Counted from the stretch's first letter, positions 23,749 through 32,610 are shown. The stretch: 64,000 bases of DNA from Streptomyces spiroverticillatus (GCA_014650415.1 BMUX01000001.1:186001-250000), one strand, 5' to 3'. A program made the numbers and translations. Notes: generated by a model from the letters alone, not told the origin.

Positions 23749-24597
23749 GAGGCAGCAGACGGCACGGCCGAGGGCGAACGGGACGACTGGCGGGCGCAGT
23801 TCGCCGAGGAGGCGCGGGCCGAGCACCCCGATCTGGCGACGCTGTGCCTGCTGATCGGCGCGGTCGGCGACCCGGACCTCGGGCAGGACGGGATCGACGG
23901 CGCGCAGATCGAACTGGACCGGCTGGCGGGGCTGTTGCCGTTCCGTCCTGCCGGGCCGCGCTCCTGGGCGACGGCGCTCGCCGAACTGCTGGGCGCGCGC
24001 TGCGGGTTCGAGGGCACACCCGGGGACTACCGGCGGCTGGACTCCTCGCTGCTTCCGGCGGTGCTGAAGCGGCGGCGGGGGCTGCCGATCCTGCTGTCGG
24101 TGGTGTGGATGGAGGTGGCCCGGCGGGCCGGGGCCCCGGTGTACGGGGTGGCGCTGCCGGGGCACTTCGTGGTGGCGTTCGGGGAGCCGGGGGCGCAGGT
24201 GCTGGCCGATCCGTTCAACGGGGGCAGGCTGCTGACCGGGGCGGATGCGGAGCTGCTGGTCGCGGGGGCGACGGGTGAGCCGCTGGATGCGTCGATGCTG
24301 CGGGCGGCCGATCCGCTGGACATCGTGATGCGGGTGCTGAACAACATCCGGGCGTGGGCCTCCGCCCGGCCCGAGCGCAGCGACGTACAGCTGTGGGCGG
24401 TGGAGCTGGCGCTGCTGCTGCCCGCGCATCCGGCGCGGCTGCGCTACGAGAAGGCCCAACTGATGGTGCAGCGCGGGGACTTCCTGGGCGGGGCACGGGA
24501 GCTGGAGGCGTACGCGGACGTGGTGGAGGCGGTGGAGCCGGCATCGGCGGAGGCGATCAGGGGGCGGGCCAGGGCTGCCAGGGCCCGCCTCAACTAA
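23743..24597 (+). CDS. SirB1-family transglutaminase-like / TPR protein
   Basis: 284 aa from ATG 23743, 40 bp after the GNAT gene and probably co-transcribed. Residues about 25-190 match the SirB1 N-terminal domain: DYRRLDSSLLPAVLKRRRG, LPILLSVVWMEVARRAG and VYGVALPGHFVVAFG, with ADPFNGGRLLT. This segment resembles a circularly altered transglutaminase core, though no enzyme activity is established. Residues about 200-284 form TPR-like helices (LWAVELALLLPAHPARLRYE). Function unknown. It converges closely (10 bp) with the AhpD-like gene. Confidence 0.85.
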   Translation: MDEAADGTAEGERDDWRAQFAEEARAEHPDLATLCLLIGAVGDPDLGQDGIDGAQIELDRLAGLLPFRPAGPRSWATALAELLGARCGFEGTPGDYRRLDSSLLPAVLKRRRGLPILLSVVWMEVARRAGAPVYGVALPGHFVVAFGEPGAQVLADPFNGGRLLTGADAELLVAGATGEPLDASMLRAADPLDIVMRVLNNIRAWASARPERSDVQLWAVELALLLPAHPARLRYEKAQLMVQRGDFLGGARELEAYADVVEAVEPASAEAIRGRARAARARLN

Positions 24598-24607
24598 TCC
24601 TCGGTGA

Positions 24608-25063
24608 CTACCACTTGGCTCCGGCGATCTGGCGGGTGGTGGCGTTGAGCCGGTTGAAGAGGTTGCTGACGCCGATCCACAGGGTGATCGCGGCGAGCTG
24701 CTTCTCGTCGTAGTGCTTGGCGGCCTCCTCCCAGACCTCGTCGGTCACCGGGTTGGGGCGGTCGGCGAGGCGGGTGGCGGACTCGGCGAGGTCGAGGGCG
24801 GCGCGCTCGGCGTCGGTGAAGTACGGGGCCTCGCGCCAGACGGACACGGAGTCGATGCGCTCGTCGCTCTCCCCCGCCTTGCGGGCGCTGGCCGCGCCGC
24901 CGACGACGCAGACGCTGCATCCGTTGATCTGGCTGATCCGCAGGTGGATCAGCTCCAGGGTGGACTCCGGGACGCCGCCCTTCCGGGCCGCCTTGGCGAC
25001 GGAGAGGATGGCGGGCAGGGCGTCGGGGAGGATCGTGGCGGGGTTGGCGATACGGGCTTCCAT
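24608..25063 (-). CDS. AhpD/carboxymuconolactone decarboxylase-family protein
   Basis: 151 aa from ATG 25063 (MEARIANPAT). All-helical fold with the redox pair in INGCSVCVVGGAASARKAG and downstream FTDAERAALDLAES. The CxxC-with-acidic-residue core is that of alkylhydroperoxidase-like proteins reduced by a thioredoxin-like partner; substrate unknown. The C-terminal part LWIGVSNLFNRLNATTRQ is typical of the group. Stands alone, between a convergent gene and the end of the ABC/two-component operon. Confidence 0.9.
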   Translation of the reverse strand: MEARIANPATILPDALPAILSVAKAARKGGVPESTLELIHLRISQINGCSVCVVGGAASARKAGESDERIDSVSVWREAPYFTDAERAALDLAESATRLADRPNPVTDEVWEEAAKHYDEKQLAAITLWIGVSNLFNRLNATTRQIAGAKW

Positions 25064-25179
25064 GGCAGGCTCCTCAACTAGGTGTTCAGGGCGCTTGGTC
25101 GCGCCCACACCCTTATGACGGAGCCCGCGCGGGAAGTGTGACCGGTCGCGGAAAAACTTTTCCCGGGTTTCTGGAGCTT

Positions 25180-25800
25180 CTAGAGCCAGCCCTTTTCGCG
25201 GGCCACGCCGACCGCTTCGGCGCGGTTGCGGGTGGCGAGCTTCTGGATGGCGGTGGAGAGATAGTTGCGGACGGTGCCCTGGGAGAGGTGCAGGGCGGCG
25301 GCGATCTCGGCGTTGGTGGAGCCGTCGGCGGCCACCCGCAGGACTTCGCGTTCGCGGTCGGTGAGCGGGTTGGCCCCGCCCGCCAACGCAGCGGCCGCCA
25401 GGGTGGGGTCGATGACCCGCTCCCCCGCGAGGACCTTGCGGATGGCCTCGGCGAGCTGGGCGGCCGGGGCGTCCTTCACCAGGAAGGCGACCGCGCCCGC
25501 CTCCATGGCGGTGCGCAGATAGCCGGGGCGGCCGAAGGTGGTGAGCACGACGACCTTCACCCCGGGCAGTTCGGCGGTGAGCTGCCCGGCGGCCTCGATG
25601 CCGGTCATGCCGGGCATCTCGATGTCCAGGAGGGCCACGTCGACGGGGGTGGCGCGGGCGGCGGCCAGCACCTCGTCGCCGCGGGCCACCTGGGTGACGA
25701 CCTCGATGTCGGGCTCCAGGCCCAGGAGTGCGGCCAGTGCCTCGCGGACCATCGACTGGTCCTCGGCGAGCAGGACCCGGATGCTGTCGGTGCTGGTCAT
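25180..25800 (-). CDS. NarL/LuxR-type response regulator
   Basis: 206 aa. The receiver domain (1-120) has acidic pocket LLAEDQSMVRE, phosphorylation site Asp59 in VALLDIEMPG, switch Thr in VVLTTF and Lys in FLVKDAP. The C-terminal LuxR HTH (145-206) has LTDREREVLRVAADGSTNAEI and LSQGTVRNYLSTAI. Last gene of the four-gene ABC/kinase unit, 10 nt after the kinase stop. Regulators of this arrangement usually control their own ABC exporter; the palindrome at 28704-28719 is the obvious candidate site. Confidence 0.95.
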   Translation of the reverse strand: MTSTDSIRVLLAEDQSMVREALAALLGLEPDIEVVTQVARGDEVLAAARATPVDVALLDIEMPGMTGIEAAGQLTAELPGVKVVVLTTFGRPGYLRTAMEAGAVAFLVKDAPAAQLAEAIRKVLAGERVIDPTLAAAALAGGANPLTDREREVLRVAADGSTNAEIAAALHLSQGTVRNYLSTAIQKLATRNRAEAVGVAREKGWL

Positions 25801-25810
25801 GAGGGTGATC

Positions 25811-26995
25811 CTAGGTTCCGTCCGCCGGCAGGGGGACCCGGGCCCGCAGGGTGAAGCCGGGGCCGGTGGGGTCGGGTGCTGCCGTGCCGCCGACCTCGGC
25901 GAGGCGTTCGCCCATGCCGGTGAGGCCGTTGCCCCGGCGCTGGGGGCCCTCGGCGCCCCGGCCGTCGTCGGTGACCGTCAGCTCCAGGAAGGCGCCGTCG
26001 AGGGTCTGGCTGCGGCACAGGCGCACGGTGCAGTGCCGGGCACCGCTGTGGCGTACGACATTGGTGACGGCCTCCCGCAGCGCCCAGGCGAGGGCCTCCT
26101 CCTGCTCCGGGGGTACGTCGGCGAGCTCGCCCGGGGTCTCGACGGGGACGTCGGACTCGATGCCGGCGGCGGCCAGCGCGGTGCGGGCGCCCGCGAGTTC
26201 GGCGCTGAGGGTGGCGCGGCGGTAGCCGGTGACCGCCTCGCGGACGTCGACGAGTGCCTGGCGGCTGACCTTCTCGATGTCGGCGACCTGCTGGGCGGCC
26301 TGTTCGGGGTGGCCGGGGAGCATCTTCCCGGCGAGCTCGCTCTTGAGGGTGATCAGGGAGAGGGAGTGGCCGAGGAGGTCGTGCAGGTCGCGGGCGAGGC
26401 GCAGGCGTTCCTCGTTGGCGGCGAGCTGGGCGACGGTGGCCCGCGCCTCCCTCAACTCCTGTGTCGTACGGACCAGTTGGCGTACGCCGACCATCGCGCC
26501 GCCGATCATCAGGGGCAGCAGGGCGACCGCCTTCAGCTCGTGCCAGTCGCTGCGGGCGACACCGATGAGGACCAGGACCAGGGTGACGCCGGGGATGCTC
26601 CAGCGGGCCTGCCGGACGGGCAGGGTCGCTCCGGCCGACACGGCGACGTACACGAACAGGGCCAGCCAGCGGTCGCCGAGGGTGAGGCTCAGTAGGCAGG
26701 CGAGGGCGAACTGGGCGCCGAGCGCGGCCCAGGCGATGCGCGGGGGCAGGGTGCGGAAGCCCTGGCCGAAGACCAGTTTGGCGAAGAGGGTGACGTACAC
26801 GGCGACGAAGGCCAGCAGCCCCAGGGCACCGAGGGCGGTGACCAGGGGCTGGTGCGCGGCGCTGAGGAGGTCGCCGAGCGGGTCGCCCAGGAAGACCAGC
26901 CAGACGGCAATCGCCACGACCTTGGTCGGGATGTTCCGGGGCCTCTGGCCGATCGGGGCGGACCGCACGGCGGTGCCTGGGGGTTCCTCGTTCAC
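25811..26995 (-). CDS. Sensor histidine kinase (HisKA_3 type)
   Basis: 394 aa from GTG 26995, in a GTGA overlap with the permease. Residues about 25-175 hold several closely spaced membrane helices with very short loops (VVAIAVWLVFLGDPLG, FVAVYVTLFAKLVFG, LFVYVAVSAGATL, VTLVLVLIGVA), so it senses within or at the membrane, as kinases paired with ABC exporters do. The dimerisation box has His205 in LARDLHDLLGHSLS; the ATPase lobe has EAVTNVVRHSGA (N box) and VTDDGRGAEG (G1). It phosphorylates the response regulator just downstream. Confidence 0.94.
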   Translation of the reverse strand: MNEEPPGTAVRSAPIGQRPRNIPTKVVAIAVWLVFLGDPLGDLLSAAHQPLVTALGALGLLAFVAVYVTLFAKLVFGQGFRTLPPRIAWAALGAQFALACLLSLTLGDRWLALFVYVAVSAGATLPVRQARWSIPGVTLVLVLIGVARSDWHELKAVALLPLMIGGAMVGVRQLVRTTQELREARATVAQLAANEERLRLARDLHDLLGHSLSLITLKSELAGKMLPGHPEQAAQQVADIEKVSRQALVDVREAVTGYRRATLSAELAGARTALAAAGIESDVPVETPGELADVPPEQEEALAWALREAVTNVVRHSGARHCTVRLCRSQTLDGAFLELTVTDDGRGAEGPQRRGNGLTGMGERLAEVGGTAAPDPTGPGFTLRARVPLPADGT

Positions 26996-27729
26996 GCCTT
27001 CAACGTGTCCTTCCGGTACAGCCAGGCCGCGCCGCCCGCGAAGAGCAGGAAGTACACGGCGAGGACGGCGACGTCCTTGGCGTGCGGGGCGCCGCCCAGC
27101 TCGATGGCCTGGCCGAGGGCGGCGTACGCGTGCGTGGGGAGCCACTCGGCGATGTTCTGCAGCCACTGAGGGTAGAGGGTGGCCGGCATCCACAGGCCGC
27201 CCAGGATGGACAGTCCGAAGTACACGATCATCGTGACGGGGCGGACGGCGTCGCCGCTGGCGATGTAGCCGAGGGCGACCCCGAGCGCGGCGAAGACGAC
27301 GCTTCCGGCCCAGATGACGGCGGTCAGCGCGATCCACTGCCAGGCGTCCAGCCGTACGCCCTTGGCGGCCGCGGCCACGACGAACACGATCACGATGGCG
27401 GGCAGGGTGACGACCGCCGAGCCCGCGATCTTCGCGAGGACGTAGCCGCGGCCGGGGAGGCGGGTCAGGCGGAGCTGGCGGACCCAGCCCTTCTCGCGCT
27501 CCTTGGCGATGCGTTCGCTGTTGCCCATCAGGACGGAGGTCAGGGCGCCGAAGGAGGCCATGGCGACCATGACGAAGAGGGGCATGGTCAGGTCGGAGCC
27601 CGGGACCTTCGCGTTGCCCTGGGTGCCCGCGATCATCAGGAAGAGGGCGGAGGGGTAGATCACCGAGAAGAACATGAACTTCTTGTTCCGCAGGGTGCGG
27701 CGGATTTCGAGGGCGATGAGGGTCTTCAT
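26992..27729 (-). CDS. ABC-2 type exporter permease
   Basis: 245 aa from ATG 27729, in an ATGA overlap with the ATPase gene. ABC2-membrane pattern: short amphipathic start (LIALEIRRTLRNKKFMFF), then six membrane helices including FSVIYPSALFLMIAG, VTLPAIVIVFVVAAAA, IWAGSVVFAALGVALGY and LAVYFLLFAGGAAWLY. The loop SERIAKEREKGWVRQLRLT is the usual coupling region. Exports an unknown hydrophobic or antimicrobial compound with the upstream ATPase; overlap with the kinase gene indicates tight stoichiometry with the sensor. Confidence 0.93.
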   Translation of the reverse strand: MKTLIALEIRRTLRNKKFMFFSVIYPSALFLMIAGTQGNAKVPGSDLTMPLFVMVAMASFGALTSVLMGNSERIAKEREKGWVRQLRLTRLPGRGYVLAKIAGSAVVTLPAIVIVFVVAAAAKGVRLDAWQWIALTAVIWAGSVVFAALGVALGYIASGDAVRPVTMIVYFGLSILGGLWMPATLYPQWLQNIAEWLPTHAYAALGQAIELGGAPHAKDVAVLAVYFLLFAGGAAWLYRKDTLKA

Positions 27730-28646
27730 GCGGACAGCGCTCCCTGCGAGTTGTTCTCTTCTGCTTCGGTGATCGCGACGAAGGCCTGTTCCAGGCCGAG
27801 TCCGGCGACTTCGAGGTTGCGCGGGTAGAGGCCGAGCCCGTACAGCGCGTGGACGGTCGCGTCGGCGTCGTGCGACTGCATGCGCACGGTGCGGCCGGAG
27901 ACCTTGAGGGCGGTCAGGAACGGCAGTGCGCCCAGCGCGCTCTCGTCGATCGCGCCCTCCAGGTCGAAGGCGATCCGGCGGGCGCCGGCCTTCGCCTTGA
28001 TCTCGGCGGCGGTGCCGTCGGCCAGCAGGCGGCCCTTGTGCAGGACCAGGACGCGGTCGGCGATGGCGTCGGCCTCCTCCAGGTAGTGGGTGGCGAACAG
28101 GACGGTTCGGCCCTGGTCGGCCTGGGCGCGCATGGTGGCCCAGAAGGCCTGGCGGGAGGTGACGTCCATGCCGGTGGTGGGCTCGTCGAGGACGATGAGG
28201 TCGTTGGCCCCGGCGGTGGCCAGCGCGAAGCGGACGCGCTGTTCCTGGCCGCCGGAGAGCTTGTTGACCATGCGGTCGGCGATCTGCGCGACGCCCGCCC
28301 GGTCGAGGACCTCTTGTACGGGGTACGGCTTGGGGTGCAGGTCGCAGGCGAGGCCGACGATCTCGCGGACCCGCACCTCCTCCATCAGGCCGCCGCTCTG
28401 GAGCATCGCGCCGACCCGGCCCTGGGCGATGGCCTGCTGCGGGGTGGTGCCGAAGAGGCTGACCGTGCCGGTGTCGGCGGGGCGCAGGCCGAGGAGGAGG
28501 TCGAGGGTGGTGGACTTCCCGGCGCCGTTGGGGCCGAGGAGGGCGACGGTCTCGCCGGGGCGGAGGGTGAGGGTGAGGTCGGCGACGGCCTTGACGGGGC
28601 CGTACGCCTTCGTCACTCCGGTGAACTGGACGGGTGTCGTCTGCAT
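27726..28646 (-). CDS. ABC exporter ATP-binding protein (DrrA-like)
   Basis: 306 aa. Walker A LLGPNGAGKSTTLDLL, Q-loop, signature NKLSGGQEQRVRFAL, Walker B LIVLDEPTTGMD and H-loop VLFATHYLEEAD. The C-terminal 80 residues form the small regulatory domain of DrrA-type exporters. First gene of a fully coupled unit ATPase-permease-kinase-regulator. The start at ATG 28646 lies 57 bp downstream of an inverted repeat likely used for control. Substrate unknown; such loci often give resistance to membrane-active antibiotics. Confidence 0.94.
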   Translation of the reverse strand: MQTTPVQFTGVTKAYGPVKAVADLTLTLRPGETVALLGPNGAGKSTTLDLLLGLRPADTGTVSLFGTTPQQAIAQGRVGAMLQSGGLMEEVRVREIVGLACDLHPKPYPVQEVLDRAGVAQIADRMVNKLSGGQEQRVRFALATAGANDLIVLDEPTTGMDVTSRQAFWATMRAQADQGRTVLFATHYLEEADAIADRVLVLHKGRLLADGTAAEIKAKAGARRIAFDLEGAIDESALGALPFLTALKVSGRTVRMQSHDADATVHALYGLGLYPRNLEVAGLGLEQAFVAITEAEENNSQGALSA

Positions 28647-28703
28647 GCTTCAAGGGTGGCGATTTCCCCTGGTGGGCGGCAGAGACGGGCGTCCGGTGTT
28701 CGG

Positions 28704-28719
28704 CATGACAGATGTCATG
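28704..28719. promoter_or_regulatory. Operator-like palindrome upstream of ABC/kinase operon
   Basis: Perfect 7-bp inverted repeat CATGACA-GA-TGTCATG, in an otherwise featureless gap 57 bp before the ATPase start. Symmetric sites of this size suit dimeric NarL/LuxR regulators. It is a candidate binding site for the operon's own response regulator. Confidence 0.55.
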
Positions 28720-28732
28720 GGCCCGGACGCGC

Positions 28733-28766
28733 GGAACCCCCCGCACGTCTCGGTGCAGGGGGTTCC
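28733..28766 (-). terminator. Terminator of the YoaR-like gene
   Basis: GGAACCCCC (28733-28741) pairs with GGGGGTTCC (28758-28766), extended by an inner GCAC/GTGC pair. It lies 12 bp past the stop of the YoaR-like gene and insulates the ABC operon downstream. Confidence 0.8.
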
Positions 28767-28777
28767 GGAGACGACCC

Positions 28778-30967
28778 TTACGTCGGGTTCAGGTCGATGG
28801 TCTGGGTGCGTTCGGTCTTGGTCTTGCCGACCAGGGCCTTGCGCATCGCGTTGCGGACGTCCTCCATCGCCAGCGGGCGCTTGCCCGTGGCGCTGTTGAC
28901 CATCACGCCGTCGAAGGTGCTGCCGCACAGCTCCTTCATCGCCTTCAGGTCGTAGACCTCGATCAGCTTCCCGTTGATCGCCTTCATCGAGAGGATCTTC
29001 GGCAGTGACTTGCCCGGGCCGAAGTCGATGCCCTTGCCGGTCGTGCCCGCGTTGATGCGCACGAGTCCCGACATGGCGGGCTCGGCGAACTCCTTCATCG
29101 CACGGTCGAGTTCGGCCTGCGTGATGGTCGGCTGCTTGGCCACCACGGGCAGTTCGACCGGCACCTGCTTCCCGCTGCGCACCTGCGCGAGGTAGGCGTC
29201 GCGGACCTTGGCCATGGACGCCTTGGCGTCGAGCGCCTTGCCGGGCTTGCCCGGCTTGGCGACGGCCTTGCCGCTGGAGAAGTCGATCGAGCCGTCGGAG
29301 GCGGTGCCGGAGGTGCCGGCCAGCGAGGTCAGGGCGACCGTCAGCTTCTCCTCGTCGACCGGGACCACCGGCTCGGCGACGCGCTCGCCGCCGAAGAGGG
29401 AGCCGACCACCGACACCGGGTTGTAGTCGGTGCCGGACGCGCCGCGCACCGTCTCCTGGCTGTCCAGGGACAGGCCCGCGTTGCCGGGGGCCAGTTCGGT
29501 CTTCTTGCCGTCGACGACGAGCTGGAGCGGCAGCGCGGCCCGCTTGCCGAGCGCCGCGTCGAGCTTGACGACGGCCTCGTCCTTGGTGCCGCCGCCGATG
29601 TCCACGCCGAGGACGGTGGTGCCCTTGGGCACGTCGGAGTGGTTGAGCAGCAGGCCCGCGCCGTACACACCACCGGCGATCACGACCACGCCGACCGCCA
29701 GCAGGACCACCTTGGAGCGGCCCTTCTTGGCGGGCGCTGCGGGCTTGGGCGCGGGCGGCGGCGGAGCCGGTTCACTGCGTACGGGTCCGCCCCGGCCGGG
29801 ACCGGACGCGCCCGGCGGGTCCGGCAGCCGGGGGGTGAGGTTGGGGCCCGAGGGGAACTGCGGGCGCGGCCCGTCGGGCTGCACCACGGGGACACCGCTG
29901 GTGAGGGTGTCGCCGGAGACGTACCCGGGGGGCGTCATGGGGCCGGGGCCGGCCGGCCGGTCGTCGCGGGGGTCGGTCTGCGGGGTGAGGAGGGCGGTGT
30001 CGTCGCCCAGGCCGCCGGCGCCGTTCATCCCGGTCAGCGGGTTCGTGCCGTACGGGGAGGACGCGCCCGGCGCCTGACCGGGACGGGCCTCGGGCCAGGG
30101 ACCGGAAGCGGAACCCGAACCGGGCATCTGGTGCTGACCGGTCGTCTCCATGCCCGGCAACCGGTGCTGGCCCGTGGTGTCCATGCCCGGCATCTGGTGC
30201 TGGCCGGTCGTCTCCGCGCCCGGCATGTAGTGCTGGCCGGTGGTCTCGGGGCCGAAGCCACGGCCGCCGGAGGGGGCCTTGGGGGCCAGGGGGCTGCTGC
30301 CGTTGGCCGGGCCCGTGGTGGGGCCCGTGGGGGTCGCCGAGGCGGCGTTGGACTCGGGGAGGCCGGTGCCGTCGGTGAAGTAGGGCAGGCCGCCGCCCTG
30401 GGCGGGGGCCGGTGCCGGGCGGTCCGGCGAAGGCTGCGGCGTCACCGGGGCCTTGCGCGGCGCGAACCAGTCGCTGGTGGGCTTCTCCTCGCCGGAAGCG
30501 GAACCCGCCCCCTGGCCTTCGGCGCCCTTGTCGCGGACGGTGGCGCCCTGCACGCGGGTGGGCAGCGGAGGCTGGCCCGAGCCGGTGGCCGAGGCGTCGG
30601 CGGCGGAGGGTGCGGCGGACAGCGGCTCGGACGGCGGCCACACGGTCTCGCCGGTGCTCCCGGCGTCCGCGGAACCGTCCGCCGACGCCCCGTCACCCTC
30701 GCTGTCGGCCATGGGCTTGCGCATGACGACGGGCGGGATGGGGCGCGATCCGGGGATGTTGATGCGGATGCGGGTGGTCAGGGTCGTCTCGGTCCTGGGC
30801 TCGTCCGGCTCCGGAGCCTCGGCGGGCTCGTCGCCTGCACCGGCACCCGGGCCGTCCTGGTGGAGCGAGGGGTACGGGCTCTGTCCGTACGGCGTCGTAC
30901 CCGAGGGGTACGCGGTTCCGCCGCGCCCCTGCGCGCCGGAGGACGAACTGTCAGTTTCACGACTCAA
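28778..30967 (-). CDS. Large single-pass protein with YoaR-like peptidoglycan-binding domains
   Basis: 729 aa from TTG 30967 (GGAGA about 8 nt upstream). Residues 1 to about 417 are cytoplasmic, Pro/Gly/Ser-rich and presumably disordered, with four 11-residue repeats ETTGQHxMPGx. A membrane helix (about 418-440, VVLLAVGVVVIAGGVYGAG) precedes the outer part, which starts GTTVLGVDIGGGTKDEAVVK and contains LVVDGKKTELAPGNAGLSLD, matching the YoaR-type putative peptidoglycan-binding domain; a second related stretch runs ELPVVAKQPTITQAELD. The VanW domain that normally follows is absent. Likely a wall-associated structural or signalling protein; function unknown. Confidence 0.82.
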   Translation of the reverse strand: MSRETDSSSSGAQGRGGTAYPSGTTPYGQSPYPSLHQDGPGAGAGDEPAEAPEPDEPRTETTLTTRIRINIPGSRPIPPVVMRKPMADSEGDGASADGSADAGSTGETVWPPSEPLSAAPSAADASATGSGQPPLPTRVQGATVRDKGAEGQGAGSASGEEKPTSDWFAPRKAPVTPQPSPDRPAPAPAQGGGLPYFTDGTGLPESNAASATPTGPTTGPANGSSPLAPKAPSGGRGFGPETTGQHYMPGAETTGQHQMPGMDTTGQHRLPGMETTGQHQMPGSGSASGPWPEARPGQAPGASSPYGTNPLTGMNGAGGLGDDTALLTPQTDPRDDRPAGPGPMTPPGYVSGDTLTSGVPVVQPDGPRPQFPSGPNLTPRLPDPPGASGPGRGGPVRSEPAPPPPAPKPAAPAKKGRSKVVLLAVGVVVIAGGVYGAGLLLNHSDVPKGTTVLGVDIGGGTKDEAVVKLDAALGKRAALPLQLVVDGKKTELAPGNAGLSLDSQETVRGASGTDYNPVSVVGSLFGGERVAEPVVPVDEEKLTVALTSLAGTSGTASDGSIDFSSGKAVAKPGKPGKALDAKASMAKVRDAYLAQVRSGKQVPVELPVVAKQPTITQAELDRAMKEFAEPAMSGLVRINAGTTGKGIDFGPGKSLPKILSMKAINGKLIEVYDLKAMKELCGSTFDGVMVNSATGKRPLAMEDVRNAMRKALVGKTKTERTQTIDLNPT
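30116..30247 (-). repeat. Four in-frame 33-bp repeats (TTGQH motif)
   Basis: Within the YoaR-like gene, four consecutive 33-bp units encode E/D-TTGQH-x-[M/L]-PG-x. The variable positions are Y, Q, R, Q after His. Unit conservation at DNA and protein level suggests recent expansion. It lies in the cytoplasmic disordered half. Confidence 0.85.
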
Positions 30968-31148
30968 GGCAGGTTCTCCCGGTTGGCTCCACCGCTCGTT
31001 CTCTTGACCATGTGCTGCGGGCGGCTCGGCGGCGCGCACCACCATACTGGCCGCCGCCGACCCGAGCCCCGCGGCCGTGGATACGGGCGCTTCCCCTGCA
31101 ACAGCGGGAGCGGGGGCTGCGAAGCGGGAGCGGACGCGTGAATCGGGC

Positions 31149-31202
31149 GGGAAAAGCGAAGGGAAAAGTGGAGGGAAACAGAAGGAAGGGGGAAGGAAGG
31201 GG
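31149..31202. other. Polypurine tract downstream of the DUF6113 gene
   Basis: 54 nt with only three pyrimidines on the plus strand; the minus-strand RNA is correspondingly C/U-rich and poor in G. It begins four bases after the minus-strand stop at 31207. The rest of the gap (30968-31148) shows no gene or strong hairpin. A C-rich, G-poor transcript tail is what Rho uses, so this may replace an intrinsic terminator. Confidence 0.5.
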
Positions 31203-31206
31203 TGCG

Positions 31207-31683
31207 TCAGTTCCCAGGCCGGGCGGTGCCCTTGGCGGTCACGGGCAGCCGGGGCATCGTGGCGCAGATCACAGCGAGGACGATGCCGCCGATGAGGAAG
31301 ATGCTCGCACCGGTGCCGCCGCCGATCAGGACGTCGCCCTCGGTGCGGCCCGAGGTGGTCACCAGGACGGCGAGCAGCCAGCCCAGTCCCGGGACGGCCG
31401 CCCCGAGCCGGGTGCCCAGTGCGTACGTACCCCCGTAGAAGAGGCCGCCCGCGCCGAGCAGCGAGAGCAGCAGCCCGAGCGGCATCAGCGCCCCGGAGAC
31501 CAGGCCCCCGGCGATCCCGGTGAGGGCGCCGAGGACGAAGAGGCCCAGGTAGAGGGGGATGCGGCGGGGGTTCACCGGCTGGGTCAGCAGCAGCGAGGGG
31601 GCGGCGGCACTCGGGGTGCCGGTCGTCCTGGCGACGCTGCGCCTGCCGGGCGCCGGGCCGGAGGGCTTGGCGTCCTTGCTCAC
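31207..31683 (-). CDS. DUF6113-like four-helix membrane protein
   Basis: 158 aa from GTG 31683, in a GTGA overlap with mshB. The 35-residue Pro/Ser/Ala-rich N-terminus is followed by four membrane helices ([67 protein letters not shown]) with short loops. No catalytic residues visible. Coupled to mshB in Streptomyces; function unknown. Confidence 0.82.
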   Translation of the reverse strand: MSKDAKPSGPAPGRRSVARTTGTPSAAAPSLLLTQPVNPRRIPLYLGLFVLGALTGIAGGLVSGALMPLGLLLSLLGAGGLFYGGTYALGTRLGAAVPGLGWLLAVLVTTSGRTEGDVLIGGGTGASIFLIGGIVLAVICATMPRLPVTAKGTARPGN

Positions 31684-32570
31684 GCGTCGACCCCCGCGAA
31701 GAGGTCGGTCTCGACGGGCTCGTCGCCCTCGGGGTCGCGGGCGGGGACGATGCGCTCGTAGTACTCGGTGGTGAAGACGGGCTGGGCCAGCTCGTTGGAG
31801 AGCAGGAACCAGGGCTCGTGCACGGTGATCTGGGTGGCGTGCGCGCGCATCGCGGCCGTCTTGGCGGCCGTGTACGCGGTGCCGTCGATCGCGGTGGTGA
31901 TGTGCTCCTCGTCGACCACACCGGGCACGTCGTCGACGGGGGCGATGCCGGGGAAGCCGGGGTCCTCGGCGCGCAGCCGGGCGAAGGCGTCCTCGGCGAC
32001 GGGGCGCGGGACGCGGTTCCAGTACACCTTTTCGACGGCGTGCGGGACGCCGAAGTCGGGGCGGTAGGTGGGTTCGGCGGCGAGTTCGGTGGCGCGCATG
32101 GCGACGCGGTGGGCCTGGATGTGGTCGGGGTGGCCGTAGCCGCCGTCCGGGTCGTACGTCACCAGGACCTGCGGGCGGACCTCGCGGATCACCTGCACGA
32201 GGTACGAGGCGGCGGCGTTCACGTCGGCGTGCCAGAAGGCGTTCTCGCGGTGGTTCTGCGGGGTGTTCATCATCCCGGAGTCGCGGAAGTGGCCGGCGCC
32301 CGCGAGGAAGCGGTGGTCGGTGACGCCCAGTTCCTTCATCGCGTCGGCCAGCTCGACGGCCCGGTAGGGGCCGAGCGCGTCGTCCCGGTCGGCGGCGAGG
32401 TGGGCGAGGGAGGGCGGGATGATCTCGCCCTCCTCGCCCTGGGTGCAGGTCACGAGGGTGACCTGGGCGCCCTCGGCCGCGTACTTGGCCATGGTGGCGC
32501 CGTTGTTGATCGACTCGTCGTCGGGGTGGGCGTGCACCAGGAGCAGACGACGGGTGGGGAGCTCGGTCAT
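31680..32570 (-). CDS. mshB: GlcNAc-inositol deacetylase of mycothiol synthesis
   Basis: 296 aa. PIG-L family zinc deacetylase with [16 protein letters not shown] (His/Asp zinc ligands and catalytic Asp) and [15 protein letters not shown] (third zinc His). Removes acetate from 1-D-myo-inosityl 2-acetamido-2-deoxy-alpha-D-glucopyranoside, the second chemical step toward mycothiol, the main low-molecular-weight thiol of actinomycetes. Length and motifs match MshB rather than the paralogous mycothiol conjugate amidase (Mca), though the two are close. Coupled to the DUF6113 gene. Confidence 0.92.
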   Translation of the reverse strand: MTELPTRRLLLVHAHPDDESINNGATMAKYAAEGAQVTLVTCTQGEEGEIIPPSLAHLAADRDDALGPYRAVELADAMKELGVTDHRFLAGAGHFRDSGMMNTPQNHRENAFWHADVNAAASYLVQVIREVRPQVLVTYDPDGGYGHPDHIQAHRVAMRATELAAEPTYRPDFGVPHAVEKVYWNRVPRPVAEDAFARLRAEDPGFPGIAPVDDVPGVVDEEHITTAIDGTAYTAAKTAAMRAHATQITVHEPWFLLSNELAQPVFTTEYYERIVPARDPEGDEPVETDLFAGVDA

Positions 32571-32610
32571 GGGGACAGCCTACGAGGTGGCTGCAAAAGG
32601 GTGCCGGGGG

